Virus record (IMG/VR): IMGVR_UViG_3300046559_000373
Span: 1-30,813 of that record
From: a virus
Strand: one strand, 5' to 3'
DNA length: 30,813 nt
A model generated the notes under the pieces. The model saw nothing but the letters and a program-made list of their open reading frames with translations, had not been told where the DNA came from and made no database searches. This document shows positions 5,971 to 12,122 of the stretch, piece by piece. How positions within the stretch are numbered: the stretch's first letter is position 1; every line of letters starts with the position of its first letter. The position numbers were made by a program, and so were the translations under genes.

Positions 5971-6164
5971 TTCGCACGCTCCCGAAGATGTGCCGCCCGT
6001 ATCGCGGACATCGAATCCTTCGCGTCTCTGCGCTCATCCACGAGCCAGGTGTGTGCCTGATACCGCGGCGTCTGCTGCCGCTGAGCATCCTTGACCAGCG
6101 ACCATGCCAGCCAGAGCGTCACGACGGAGCCGAAGCCGGCGGCGATAAATGCGAGGATGTGCAT
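5967..6164 (-). CDS. Small membrane protein, 65 aa, single N-terminal TM
   Basis: ATG 6164 overlaps the upstream stop as TGATG; a TTG one codon earlier is the alternative. Residues 1-24 (MHILAFIAAGFGSVVTLWLA, then WSLV) form one transmembrane helix. A charged tail follows (KDAQRQQ, DERRDAKDS, HLRERAK) that should lie in the cytoplasm. Not recognised; it could belong to a second lysis or superinfection-exclusion set, but nothing in the sequence decides this. Confidence 0.7.
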   Translation of the reverse strand: MHILAFIAAGFGSVVTLWLAWSLVKDAQRQQTPRYQAHTWLVDERRDAKDSMSAIRAAHLRERAK

Positions 6165-6394
6165 CAATGCATCCTCTCTGGCTTCTGCGGCGCCAGTTCC
6201 TTGAGCCCGCTCACCACCAACGCATAATCGGCATCCGTCACCCGCGGCAGCGACAAGAGCTCGACAGCTTTCGTCAGATACTCATTCGCCAGCGTGAGCT
6301 GTTCAATCACGGCATACTGCGCGTCAATCACGTCGTCTTTCGCACGCAGACGATTCTCGAGCGAGGTGACGAGGTCTTCTTCGGTGCGGGTCAT
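6164..6394 (-). CDS. Coiled-coil small protein, 76 aa
   Basis: ATG 6394 overlaps the preceding 26-residue ORF stop as ATGA. The first two thirds (MTRTEEDLVTSLENRLRAKD, VIEQLTLANEYLTKAVELL) have heptad-spaced Leu/Val and should form a coiled coil. The end is VTDADYALVVSGLKELAPQK. No family recognised. Confidence 0.7.
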   Translation of the reverse strand: MTRTEEDLVTSLENRLRAKDDVIDAQYAVIEQLTLANEYLTKAVELLSLPRVTDADYALVVSGLKELAPQKPERMH

Positions 6395-6471
6395 CGCGAT
6401 GTCCTGATCATAAAGACGATGACCGTGACGGCGCAGCCAATGAGAATCGAGAATTCGCCACTACCGATCAT
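6391..6471 (-). CDS. Tiny membrane peptide, 26 aa
   Basis: ATG 6471 overlaps the upstream stop (ATGA) and its TGA overlaps the next ATG (ATGA). MIGSGEFSILIGCAVTVIVF then MIRTSR gives one hydrophobic helix with a basic C-terminus. Overlaps on both sides support it as a real gene. Confidence 0.6.
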   Translation of the reverse strand: MIGSGEFSILIGCAVTVIVFMIRTSR

Positions 6472-6563
6472 GATCGCTTCCTCAGCTGCACCCAGCGCAA
6501 GAGCCGCAACAGCGCCGCTTCCGACTCGACGTGCCAACTGGTCCCGTCAATCTGAATCATCAT
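6468..6563 (-). CDS. Tiny ORF, 31 aa
   Basis: ATG 6563 (followed directly by a second ATG) overlaps the upstream stop as ATGA, and its TGA overlaps the next ATG. It begins MMIQIDGTSWHVESEAALLR and ends WVQLRKRS: a short strand then a basic amphipathic helix. No function proposed. Confidence 0.58.
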   Translation of the reverse strand: MMIQIDGTSWHVESEAALLRLLRWVQLRKRS

Positions 6564-6769
6564 GTGAATAACTCCTGCTGCACAGCATGCACTACGAAAC
6601 CGCTTTCGTCAAGCTCTTTCTGAAACACCGGCGGCTCGCTCGCATGCGCCCACGAAATCAGCCAGCGCCCACACGCGCACACCGCATCGAACTCATAGGG
6701 GCTCGCCGTGGGCGTCACCCGTTGGAGGTCGCCGCAGGTGCGGCAGCGGAGGGTCTGTTTCTGGATCAT
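6560..6769 (-). CDS. Small Cys-rich (zinc-ribbon-like) protein, 69 aa
   Basis: CRTCGDLQRV near residue 8 and CACGRWLISW near 31 give a CxxC...CxC zinc-ribbon-like arrangement. The rest (PPVFQKELDESGFVVHAVQ) is not distinctive. I use ATG 6769. A GTG at 6814 would add 15 residues, and an AGGAGGAG lies between the two starts, too far (about 26 bases) from the ATG and inside the longer version, so the true start is uncertain. This is the first gene after the 1-kb non-coding stretch. Confidence 0.62.
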   Translation of the reverse strand: MIQKQTLRCRTCGDLQRVTPTASPYEFDAVCACGRWLISWAHASEPPVFQKELDESGFVVHAVQQELFT

Positions 6770-7097
6770 GAGATAGACCGACTCTAACCCCGTGACTCTC
6801 CTCCTGGAGCTCACAGGCTGTCTAACGTGCCGTCTTCGAGGTCCCGCTGCGTGAGCCTCACGGTGTGATGCGACCGCGATTCGGTCTGCCGTGATTAGTG
6901 TTCCAGCGAGTAAGAGACGCCACTCTCGAGGGATCGCTCCCCGTCACTTGGGCCCAGGTCGTGAGTCGGCCACGGTGCCTGGTTGCAGCGCCTGTCCATC
7001 TAGGGTCCGGCTTCTCGGTTATCTCACGACAATCGACCCGGCCGCCGTGGCCGAAGGGCGCAGCTCAGCGTGCGAATCCGCCCGTATGGGTAAAGGG

Positions 7098-7125
7098 TTG
7101 AAATGCGAACGGGATGGGTTACAAT
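7098..7125 (+). promoter_or_regulatory. Sigma70-like promoter on the plus strand
   Basis: TTGAAA (7098-7103), a 16-nt spacer and TACAAT (7120-7125). Each hexamer matches consensus at five of six positions. It faces opposite to every gene in the window. Confidence 0.6.
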
Positions 7126-7130
7126 TGCGG

Positions 7131-7211
7131 ACAGAGGCAAGTCCGCTTTGCGAGTCCACACCTCGTAAGGCACCAAGGGCTAGCGTTTACCGCGCTGGCC
7201 CTTTTCGTTTT
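7131..7211 (+). ncRNA. Candidate phage small RNA, about 80 nt
   Basis: Defined by the TTGAAA-N16-TACAAT promoter just upstream and the intrinsic terminator at 7175-7211. The expected start is near 7131-7134. After the start the RNA can form a small CGAG/CTCG hairpin (7151-7164 area) before the terminator stem. No ribosome-binding site or ORF of note lies inside. It is antisense to the gene direction but overlaps no called gene, so it would act in trans or on longer transcripts from this region. Not matched to a known family. Confidence 0.5.
7175..7211 (+). terminator. Intrinsic terminator, plus strand
   Basis: AAGGGCTAGCG (7175-7185) pairs with CGCTGGCCCTT (7193-7203) over 11 bp with one G-T, a 7-nt loop, and then a T-rich tract TTCGTTTT. 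Confidence 0.72.
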
Positions 7212-7527
7212 CTAGTCTACGTCATCTGTCAAATCCGACGCGCGACAGATGGCGAGTCAGCCACTTCAACCGGGGTAGGTTGATTTCCGCCAAGACCACC
7301 TATCACGCGCCGGCGCTCCTACCCTAGCACAGCTTTCCTAAAAGGCTCAGATTACGGTTTTGGTGGTAGTGGGTCCTTTTGCCTCGGCTTCGCTGAGAGG
7401 CGCGTCAGATTGCGTGCGATCTCCCTTGGCCATAAAACACCTCGTTTTCGTGGTACAGTAAACGATAGTCGCGCGGACCTAGGGCGGGACGAGGATCTCT
7501 CCTCGCCCCACATGAAAATTGGCCTAG

Positions 7528-7557
7528 GCGCCCCAGATGGGGCGCTCAGACTTTTTT
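7528..7557 (+). terminator. Hairpin with T6, possible terminator
   Basis: GCGCCCC-AGAT-GGGGCGC is a perfect 7-bp stem with a 4-nt loop. A run of six T starts 6 nt after the stem (7552-7557). The gap is longer than ideal, so this may simply be one helix of a structured RNA. Confidence 0.35.
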
Positions 7558-7580
7558 CATATTCCACCTCCGATGCGACA

Positions 7581-7634
7581 GGGCTTGGTCAAATCACTCC
7601 GTGGCTAGCGGGTAACAGGGATTCGACCAAGCCC
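7581..7634. repeat. Long inverted repeat (10 bp + 4 bp)
   Basis: GGGCTTGGTC (7581-7590) pairs perfectly with GACCAAGCCC (7625-7634). After a one-base mismatch, AATC (7592-7595) pairs with GATT (7620-7623). It is the most stable element of the non-coding stretch after 6966-7054. Confidence 0.8.
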
Positions 7635-7873
7635 ACCGACACGTTTAGGCCAGTCCTAAACGCTGCTCGTCAGTGTAACAGATTCCCAAAGCCGGCGGTC
7701 GTAACCGCTCGTCCTATCAATTGGGTCCGGTGGTCAGAATGACTCGTCGCTGGAGCCCCGGAATGCGCGACTTCGCACCGTGCACGGCTCTTTATGGATT
7801 CGCCGCGACCGAGGCCGCAGCGCGGAGATCAACACACACGAATCTATGTAAGTCCTGACCGCCAAGCGCTTAT

Positions 7874-8149
7874 TTACCGCCCGCGAGTATCGTCAATATA
7901 TCGATCTAAATCGTCAGCTGCCAGTGGCTGCACACCACGCTGGATTAGACGCTGCCGAAGTGCCAGTAAACGCGCGCGGGAGCGTTCCGCGTCTGCTGGC
8001 AGCACAGATACAGTGCTATAGACACCGATCGCTATGTCTCCCGGCACTGCAATGGGCATCATCTCCAGATTTAGTGGAGTGACGAGATACGTCTTCGGGG
8101 TCGCGGCCAACTGTTCATCGATCTTCTTCTGGTCGATAGAAAGCACCAT
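7874..8149 (-). CDS. Hypothetical protein, 91 aa
   Basis: ATG 8149 has GGAG 9 bases upstream. The N-terminal half (MVLSIDQKKIDEQLAATPKT, YLVTPLNLEMMPIAVPGDIA) and a C-terminal helical part (RARLLALRQRLIQRGVQPLA then DDLDRYIDDTRGR) resemble short proteins with a terminal degradation-tag-like or antitoxin-like helix, but I cannot place it in a family. It is the last gene before the 1-kb non-coding stretch. The 59 bases between it and the chimeric gene upstream hold its ribosome-binding site and nothing else I can see. Confidence 0.7.
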   Translation of the reverse strand: MVLSIDQKKIDEQLAATPKTYLVTPLNLEMMPIAVPGDIAIGVYSTVSVLPADAERSRARLLALRQRLIQRGVQPLAADDLDRYIDDTRGR

Positions 8150-8208
8150 GGCTTATGGCTCCTGATTTAGTGACCGGTTGTAGTAGTGCTTCGTGGGCCG
8201 GATCGGAT

Positions 8209-8655
8209 TTATACCTTCGTAGGCTGCCGAACCGTTCGGGTTATGAACTGCTGGATCGCGTCGGACCGATAGCCAAACAGCAAGCCGGAAATCCACGCGC
8301 GGTCAGCGTCCGCCAACTCTGCACGGTCGAGGAAGTCGATCGCGTCGAGCACCCATTCTTCGCGGTAGAACCCATACCGCGTTCGACCGCCTTCCGTCGC
8401 TCGCGTCCACACCCGCACGTTATCGGCATGTCCGGCGAGCCGGACGCATTCCACCAAATCATCCTTGAGCGACGCGAGCGAGGCGACCTTCTGGCAGCCC
8501 ACTTCCGCGAGAGGCTTTTCTGACCGCGCGATGATTTCCGCCGCGAGGACAGCGCGTCCGATCTCGTATTCCGTGAGAACGGCAGGCATCCATTTGCGCG
8601 CCTTTCCGCCGATGTAGGTTTCGTCTACTTCGACTTCGCCGTGCTCGAGAATCAC
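8209..8655 (-). CDS. Chimeric protein: ISXO2-like transposase motif joined to a phage hypothetical, 148 aa
   Basis: GTG 8655 overlaps the upstream stop as GTGA, the local rule. Residues 5-20 (HGEVEVDETYIGGKAR) copy the signature of ISXO2-like DDE domains of IS1595-family transposases (VEVDETYIGGK), whose first catalytic Asp lies in DE. The rest has no transposase features and reads as a small helical phage protein (LTEYEIGRAVLAAEIIARSE, VLDAIDFLDRAELADADR, ISGLLFGYRSDAIQQFI). With no further DDE residues it cannot transpose. The 5' end was probably acquired from an insertion sequence; alternatively translation starts at the internal ATG encoding MPAVLTEYEIG (an SD-like GGAAAGG is 11 bases upstream) and the motif is upstream debris. 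Function unknown. Confidence 0.68.
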   Translation of the reverse strand: MILEHGEVEVDETYIGGKARKWMPAVLTEYEIGRAVLAAEIIARSEKPLAEVGCQKVASLASLKDDLVECVRLAGHADNVRVWTRATEGGRTRYGFYREEWVLDAIDFLDRAELADADRAWISGLLFGYRSDAIQQFITRTVRQPTKV

Positions 8656-8828
8656 AGCCGTGGCACCGGCAGGTCGGACACGCCAAGCACACGCAACAAA
8701 TAGAGCACCAGCAGCACCACCACGATCACGATGATCACGTTCTTGAACGGTGGCGGCATCGGGATATACGTGATGATGAGATAGACGAGAAATCCTACCA
8801 GGGCGAGCGTGAGAATTAAGGCAATCAT
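8652..8828 (-). CDS. Small two-helix membrane protein, 58 aa (Thivi_2564-like)
   Basis: Starts at ATG 8828 and stops at 8652. Two hydrophobic helices (MIALILTLALVGFLVYLIIT and VIIVIVVVLLVLYLLRV) flank a short PMPPPFKN turn. This matches the make-up of the small two-TM family known as Thivi_2564 membrane proteins, which are frequent near phage lysis genes. A short tail SDLPVPRL ends it. It may be a holin or pinholin-type accessory, but the family has no proven role and a separate holin-like gene lies beside the endolysin. Confidence 0.75.
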   Translation of the reverse strand: MIALILTLALVGFLVYLIITYIPMPPPFKNVIIVIVVVLLVLYLLRVLGVSDLPVPRL

Positions 8829-8855
8829 GGTTCAGCCTGTTGCACGTCCCGTGCC

Positions 8856-9230
8856 CTACGTCTTATTCGTCGTGTCGATATTATCCTTCAGCGAGTTCAG
8901 CACATCCGCCATCCCGTCCGCGATCTTTTGCGCGCCCTGCTGGAAGAGGGTCGGGTTGGCGATCGTGTGGTTCACAAGGATGGACGATTGCAGAATGGCT
9001 TGCGCGACCAGCGGTGTCGCCGCAGTGAGTTTCTGCGTTCCGGTCAAGGACAGCGCCTGGCCGGCGCCTTCAATCGTCACAATAATCGACGCAATCTCCG
9101 TCAGATCCTTGCTGATGACCTGCAGCGTTTGGGACTGGCCGGGAAAGGCCATCTGGGCGAGCGGGGAGAACCCCGCGTAGATTTCCACGCCTTTGAGAAT
9201 GATCTGGCCGAGCTTCGTGAGGAATTTCAT
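8856..9230 (-). CDS. Hypothetical helical protein, 124 aa
   Basis: ATG 9230 is preceded by AGGAG with 6-base spacing. The protein begins MKFLTKLGQIILKGVEIYAG, has GQSQTLQVISKDLTEIASII in the middle and ends VLNSLKDNIDTTNKT. It is rich in Ala/Gln/Leu/Ile with periodic hydrophobics, suggesting an all-helical protein, perhaps peripheral to the membrane. Similar short proteins occur near tail and lysis genes of many phages without assigned function. Not recognised further. Confidence 0.75.
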   Translation of the reverse strand: MKFLTKLGQIILKGVEIYAGFSPLAQMAFPGQSQTLQVISKDLTEIASIIVTIEGAGQALSLTGTQKLTAATPLVAQAILQSSILVNHTIANPTLFQQGAQKIADGMADVLNSLKDNIDTTNKT

Positions 9231-9239
9231 CGTGTTCTC

Positions 9240-10409
9240 CTATGGCACCGCGTGACAGGCAGTGGCATCGTTCGGATTCAGGGCCGCGCAGAGCTCGAAA
9301 TGCAGCCCCGTCGGCGTGGGCGTCGAAAAGACCGTGCCCACGGTCCAGATGGGCGGCGGCGGCACAGTCGGATACACGCAGGGCAATGGACCGCCGTTAT
9401 TTAACGCGGTCGGGTCCGTGCAGGTCGTTGGCGGCGGCACGCTATCGCCGACCGTAATGGGCATGACAAAGAGCGTGTTCACTTCGGCGAGGCCGTCTGT
9501 CGACTGCTGATTGCGAAAGATGGCGATTTTATGCGTTCCCGCGCCGAGCACTGCCGGATCGATCGTGATGCTGGTTTGAATATCCCCCTCCTGCACCACT
9601 TGCTTCAGGATGGTGCCAGGAATGCCCGCATGGAGGTTCAGGTCGAGCCGCTGCTGGAACGTGGCCGGCGGCAGTCCTTGGGCCCCATAGCCCGCTGTAT
9701 CCATCCAGAGGGTCATCGGCGCCGTAATCGGAGCGACCGGCAGATAATCCGGCGTCTGCACGAAGTTCACGCCCCAAATAATATCGGGATGCGTGGCGTC
9801 GATCGGAATGCATGCGGCCATATATTCGTGGCTGAGTGGAGTTACGGGTGTTTCTGGCTGCGTGGGATCAACCACGGAGTAAAACGGTGCAATGAGTTCG
9901 TTCACCATCGTGTCGCCGCCCGCGAAATACGTTTCTACCTGAAACTCCGTGCCATACCACCCGTGCGCCGTTGTCCACGGACTCGAGAGCGTGGGATCGA
10001 GCGTGAGATGGCCGGTAAAGAGCACAATCCCCATCGGATCGCCGATGAGCGGCGGCGAGACACTGGAGCCGGTCGCATCCCACACGACATCCCGTGCGCC
10101 ATAGAGCCGATCACCAAAGACCGATTGTCCGCTGAGGTGAAAGAGCGTAACCGTGAAGGGCACGACGAGCGGTCCCGAGAGTTCCCCGTAAAACGGCGCG
10201 TTCAGGTCGAAATGCACATGTTCCAGTGGTGTGATCGCCGCACTCTGCACGGTTTCCGAGCGCCAGTGGCATTGCGGCGTCGAGAACGTGGGCCATTCCG
10301 CAGGCGATCCATAGACCGCTTTCTGCGGATGTCCGTGCAAGGCAATTTGTGCTTGCGCTGGAAAGCTGAACAACCCGACGAGACACACGGACAACCAGAA
10401 CAGACGCAT
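9240..10409 (-). CDS. Secreted protein with signal peptide, 389 aa
   Basis: ATG 10409 is preceded by GAGG at 6 bases. Residues 1-20 are a classical Sec signal peptide: MRLFW, a hydrophobic core LSVCLVGLFSF, then a PAQA cleavage site before QIALHG. The mature part is beta-rich with many Pro, Trp and Tyr and aromatic-rich motifs (HVHFDLNAPFYGE, HGWYGTEFQVETY, DPTQPETPVTPLSHEYM). At least four Cys lie in the mature region (PQCHWR, AACIPID, TTCTDPT, LPCVYP), with another two near the end, compatible with disulfides outside the cytoplasm. No catalytic motif is clear. A signal peptide on a protein this large in a phage late operon suggests export to the periplasm or surface. A cargo (moron) or host-modifying protein is likelier than a virion component. 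Confidence 0.78.
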   Translation of the reverse strand: MRLFWLSVCLVGLFSFPAQAQIALHGHPQKAVYGSPAEWPTFSTPQCHWRSETVQSAAITPLEHVHFDLNAPFYGELSGPLVVPFTVTLFHLSGQSVFGDRLYGARDVVWDATGSSVSPPLIGDPMGIVLFTGHLTLDPTLSSPWTTAHGWYGTEFQVETYFAGGDTMVNELIAPFYSVVDPTQPETPVTPLSHEYMAACIPIDATHPDIIWGVNFVQTPDYLPVAPITAPMTLWMDTAGYGAQGLPPATFQQRLDLNLHAGIPGTILKQVVQEGDIQTSITIDPAVLGAGTHKIAIFRNQQSTDGLAEVNTLFVMPITVGDSVPPPTTCTDPTALNNGGPLPCVYPTVPPPPIWTVGTVFSTPTPTGLHFELCAALNPNDATACHAVP

Positions 10410-10417
10410 GGAATCCT

Positions 10418-10588
10418 CTAGGGAAGTCGAGTGACGACGAGATGCACGTCGAGCGGCCAGACGGCCCCCAGACGCATCAGACGGCCATAGGCGCGATCGA
10501 TCGCGGTCAGGGCATCAGGGGCCGTGGCAGAGACGATCGTGGCCCCAAGGCCGTTCTTGAACGAGGCGAGCACGATTTGGCGCTTCAT
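10418..10588 (-). CDS. Small hypothetical protein, 56 aa
   Basis: ATG 10588 overlaps the upstream stop as ATGA and the frame ends with TAG at 10418, eight bases before the secreted-protein ATG. The peptide (MKRQIVLASFKNGLGATIVS, APDALTAIDRAYGRLM, DVHLVVTRLP) alternates strands and helices like a small alpha/beta domain. Not recognised. Confidence 0.68.
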   Translation of the reverse strand: MKRQIVLASFKNGLGATIVSATAPDALTAIDRAYGRLMRLGAVWPLDVHLVVTRLP

Positions 10589-11787
10589 ACTTCTGCCGCC
10601 GCGAGCACCGCCATTGCGGCCGCACAGCAGGCCGCTTGGTTGGGACCGAGCAACCGGCTGTCGTGGCCATCAACACAGTGAAAGGTCATGCCGTCGCCCC
10701 ACGCAATCGACTCATGCGCCAAACATTGAGCGCCCCACGGTGTATACAGGCTCGCGTCTTCGCTGAACTTCGGCCCCTCCGAGAGATCCGTCGGGAGCAC
10801 GGGACCCCACACCGTCTTGTCTGCATCGACACCGAGCCGGTTGTAATACATGTCCTCGCACAGGTAGATTTTCGGCCAATCCTTCTGCACATGGAACTCC
10901 CGCCGGCCCCAGCCAGGCCGAGGCGGTGGGGCATCGCTTACGGCCGAGCCTTGGGACACCAGCGGGTCCGATGGCCGCGCGTAGTCGTGCGGGACACCCA
11001 CCAGATTCCCGCCGTGGTCGTATTCGTTCGTGAGGGAAATAAATTTATTACTGATGGCCGCTGTCGCGTCGTTCCATCTGGCCCAGAAGTCTTGGCACTT
11101 GCCGAGCGACCAGCCGCGATAGCCGCTATCTGTAAGCACCGGAACATCCACTGATTGACCATACTCAGCGTTCAATGAAAAATATGCCGGAATGGAATCC
11201 CAGTAACGCTGACCGTAAGCGTCTGGGTTGAAATCGGTAATGTTGACGATGTGCGGAAACATCCGTCGGCCTGTTGCGCCGAGATCGTGACTTTGTTGGA
11301 GAAGTGGTCGAATATCTTCGCCGTCCAAGTAGCGTTTGAAGTCGAGGAACCCAGAAATACGACGAGACACATAGCGTCGTCCATTGGCATGCCTCAAATA
11401 GGTGCCATCCCACGTCGGCCGGTCGAGCACTGGCGGCCCGTAGTGCAGCGCCACCGCATCGCTATTGCCGTGATACTCCGGCGGTAGACATGGCGGTTCT
11501 CCGGCTTCCCACTGCGCCTGTTGGCCGACTGGCGGCAGAATGATCCGAAAGTTCTTCGACTTCTGCTGGTAAAAGAGCGTGCCGGCGCCGGTGTTCGTCT
11601 CTGGAATGATGGCCAGCAGCCGTGACGGCGACTCAAAGGAGCAGACAATCGGCGGCGCACCAGGCGGCGAATCGGGCTGGAGCGTCGGCACATCGCCATG
11701 CGGATCGCCAGCGACGTTAAAGCGAATCTCGCGCGTCAGACGGGCACCCCGACCACGCTTGATCCAGCGTATTCGAAATGGCCCCAA
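10585..11787 (-). CDS. TIM-barrel glycoside hydrolase-like phage protein, about 400 aa
   Basis: The body resembles a family of phage proteins that look like clan GH-A glycosidases: FPHIVNITDFNPDAYG and YRGWSLGKCQDFWARWNDAT, then FISLTNEYDHGGN, whose Asn-Glu is placed like the acid/base of such barrels, and finally WGDGMTFHCVDGHDSRLLG near the end. Trp/Tyr content is high, as in sugar-binding proteins. It could be a virion-bound depolymerase or a lysis helper; activity is inferred. The start is uncertain. No ATG lies near the endolysin stop, so I use TTG 11787 (GGAG 8 bases upstream, overlapping the endolysin by 52 bases). An ATG at 11880 would overlap it by 145. Confidence 0.6.
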   Translation of the reverse strand: MGPFRIRWIKRGRGARLTREIRFNVAGDPHGDVPTLQPDSPPGAPPIVCSFESPSRLLAIIPETNTGAGTLFYQQKSKNFRIILPPVGQQAQWEAGEPPCLPPEYHGNSDAVALHYGPPVLDRPTWDGTYLRHANGRRYVSRRISGFLDFKRYLDGEDIRPLLQQSHDLGATGRRMFPHIVNITDFNPDAYGQRYWDSIPAYFSLNAEYGQSVDVPVLTDSGYRGWSLGKCQDFWARWNDATAAISNKFISLTNEYDHGGNLVGVPHDYARPSDPLVSQGSAVSDAPPPRPGWGRREFHVQKDWPKIYLCEDMYYNRLGVDADKTVWGPVLPTDLSEGPKFSEDASLYTPWGAQCLAHESIAWGDGMTFHCVDGHDSRLLGPNQAACCAAAMAVLAAAEV

Positions 11788-12122
11788 TCCGGATGCTCCG
11801 TCCAGCGCCCGCCCCAGCGCAAGCCGAGCGATTCGCCGATCCTCCCCATCACCAACCATGCCGGATCGTGCGCGTCCCACTGGATCTTGTCATCTCCATG
11901 AAGCGCCCAGACCGAATATGGCGCAACGTCGATCGCAAGACCATCCTGATGCTTTGAATGGGTCACCCATGAGACATGCCGAGCAATGGCCGCATCTTGC
12001 TCGGCCTGGGTCCGACGCGTGTTGACGATACAAACGGCTAATCGTGCTTCAGTTAAGCGCGCAAGCAGCGCAAACACTGGAGTCTTAAACACTGGGTCGA
12101 GCGAATCTAATGTGGTATCCAT
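11736..12122 (-). CDS. Endolysin, M15-family L-alanyl-D-glutamate/D-Ala-D-Ala-type peptidase, 128 aa
   Basis: A compact zinc peptidase that cleaves the peptide stems of peptidoglycan to release progeny. The M15 signature is complete: S56-x-H58-x-x-G61-x-A63-x-D65 in SKHQDGLAID supplies two zinc ligands, and DWGHFEY supplies the third ligand His115 and Glu117. The upstream NTRRTQAEQ matches the conserved Arg/Gln substrate-binding segment. Length fits single-domain endolysins of Gram-negative phages; there is no cell-wall-binding domain and no signal peptide, so it needs a holin. ATG 12122 overlaps the stop of the membrane protein upstream (TAATG), which rules out the longer in-frame reading. 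Confidence 0.9.
   Translation of the reverse strand: MDTTLDSLDPVFKTPVFALLARLTEARLAVCIVNTRRTQAEQDAAIARHVSWVTHSKHQDGLAIDVAPYSVWALHGDDKIQWDAHDPAWLVMGRIGESLGLRWGGRWTEHPDWGHFEYAGSSVVGVPV

Larger units (their letters stand above)
6815..7873. other. About 1.06 kb without a credible gene, rich in long inverted repeats
   Basis: Frames of up to 130 codons exist on the plus strand but have scattered Arg/Ser/Pro composition, no ribosome-binding sites and no recognisable motif, and the minus strand has nothing beyond 71 codons. The stretch instead holds many complementary arms. Examples are 12 bp (6966-6977 with 7043-7054, one G-T pair), 8 bp (7223-7230/7244-7251), 7 bp (7273-7279/7318-7324), 7 bp with a 4-nt loop (7528-7534/7539-7545), 10 bp (7581-7590/7625-7634), 8 bp (7642-7649/7655-7662), and nested CCCAA/TTGGG around GCGGT/ACCGC (7685-7725). 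It contains a plus-strand promoter and terminator. Candidates are a large structured RNA, a replication origin, or both. Confidence 0.7.

Noticed and set aside
5630-6088. 152-residue reading of the zinc-ribbon frame
   Set aside because: Its first 90 residues run antisense in frame to two other coupled genes; GTG 5815 fits the overlap rule.
7131-7160. Resemblance to an RNase P RNA box (GAGG-AAGTCC)
   Set aside because: The transcript unit is only about 80 nt and no other RNase P element is present.
6891-7283. 130-codon plus-strand ORF in the non-coding block
   Set aside because: Crosses the sRNA promoter and terminator, Arg/Ser/Pro-scattered, no ribosome-binding site.
7581-7637. tRNA-like sequence (acceptor-type stem, TTCGA, ending ACC)
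   Set aside because: No T-stem, D-arm or anticodon arm can be drawn; only the long outer stem is real.
7410-7742. 110-codon plus-strand ORF in the non-coding block
   Set aside because: No Shine-Dalgarno site, composition unlike neighbouring proteins, interrupted by several strong hairpins.
8209-8655. Intact IS1595 insertion sequence
   Set aside because: Only a short signature is present; no inverted repeats, no remaining DDE residues.
9531-10421. 296-codon plus-strand ORF
   Set aside because: Antisense shadow of the signal-peptide protein, which has a proper start, SD and export signal.
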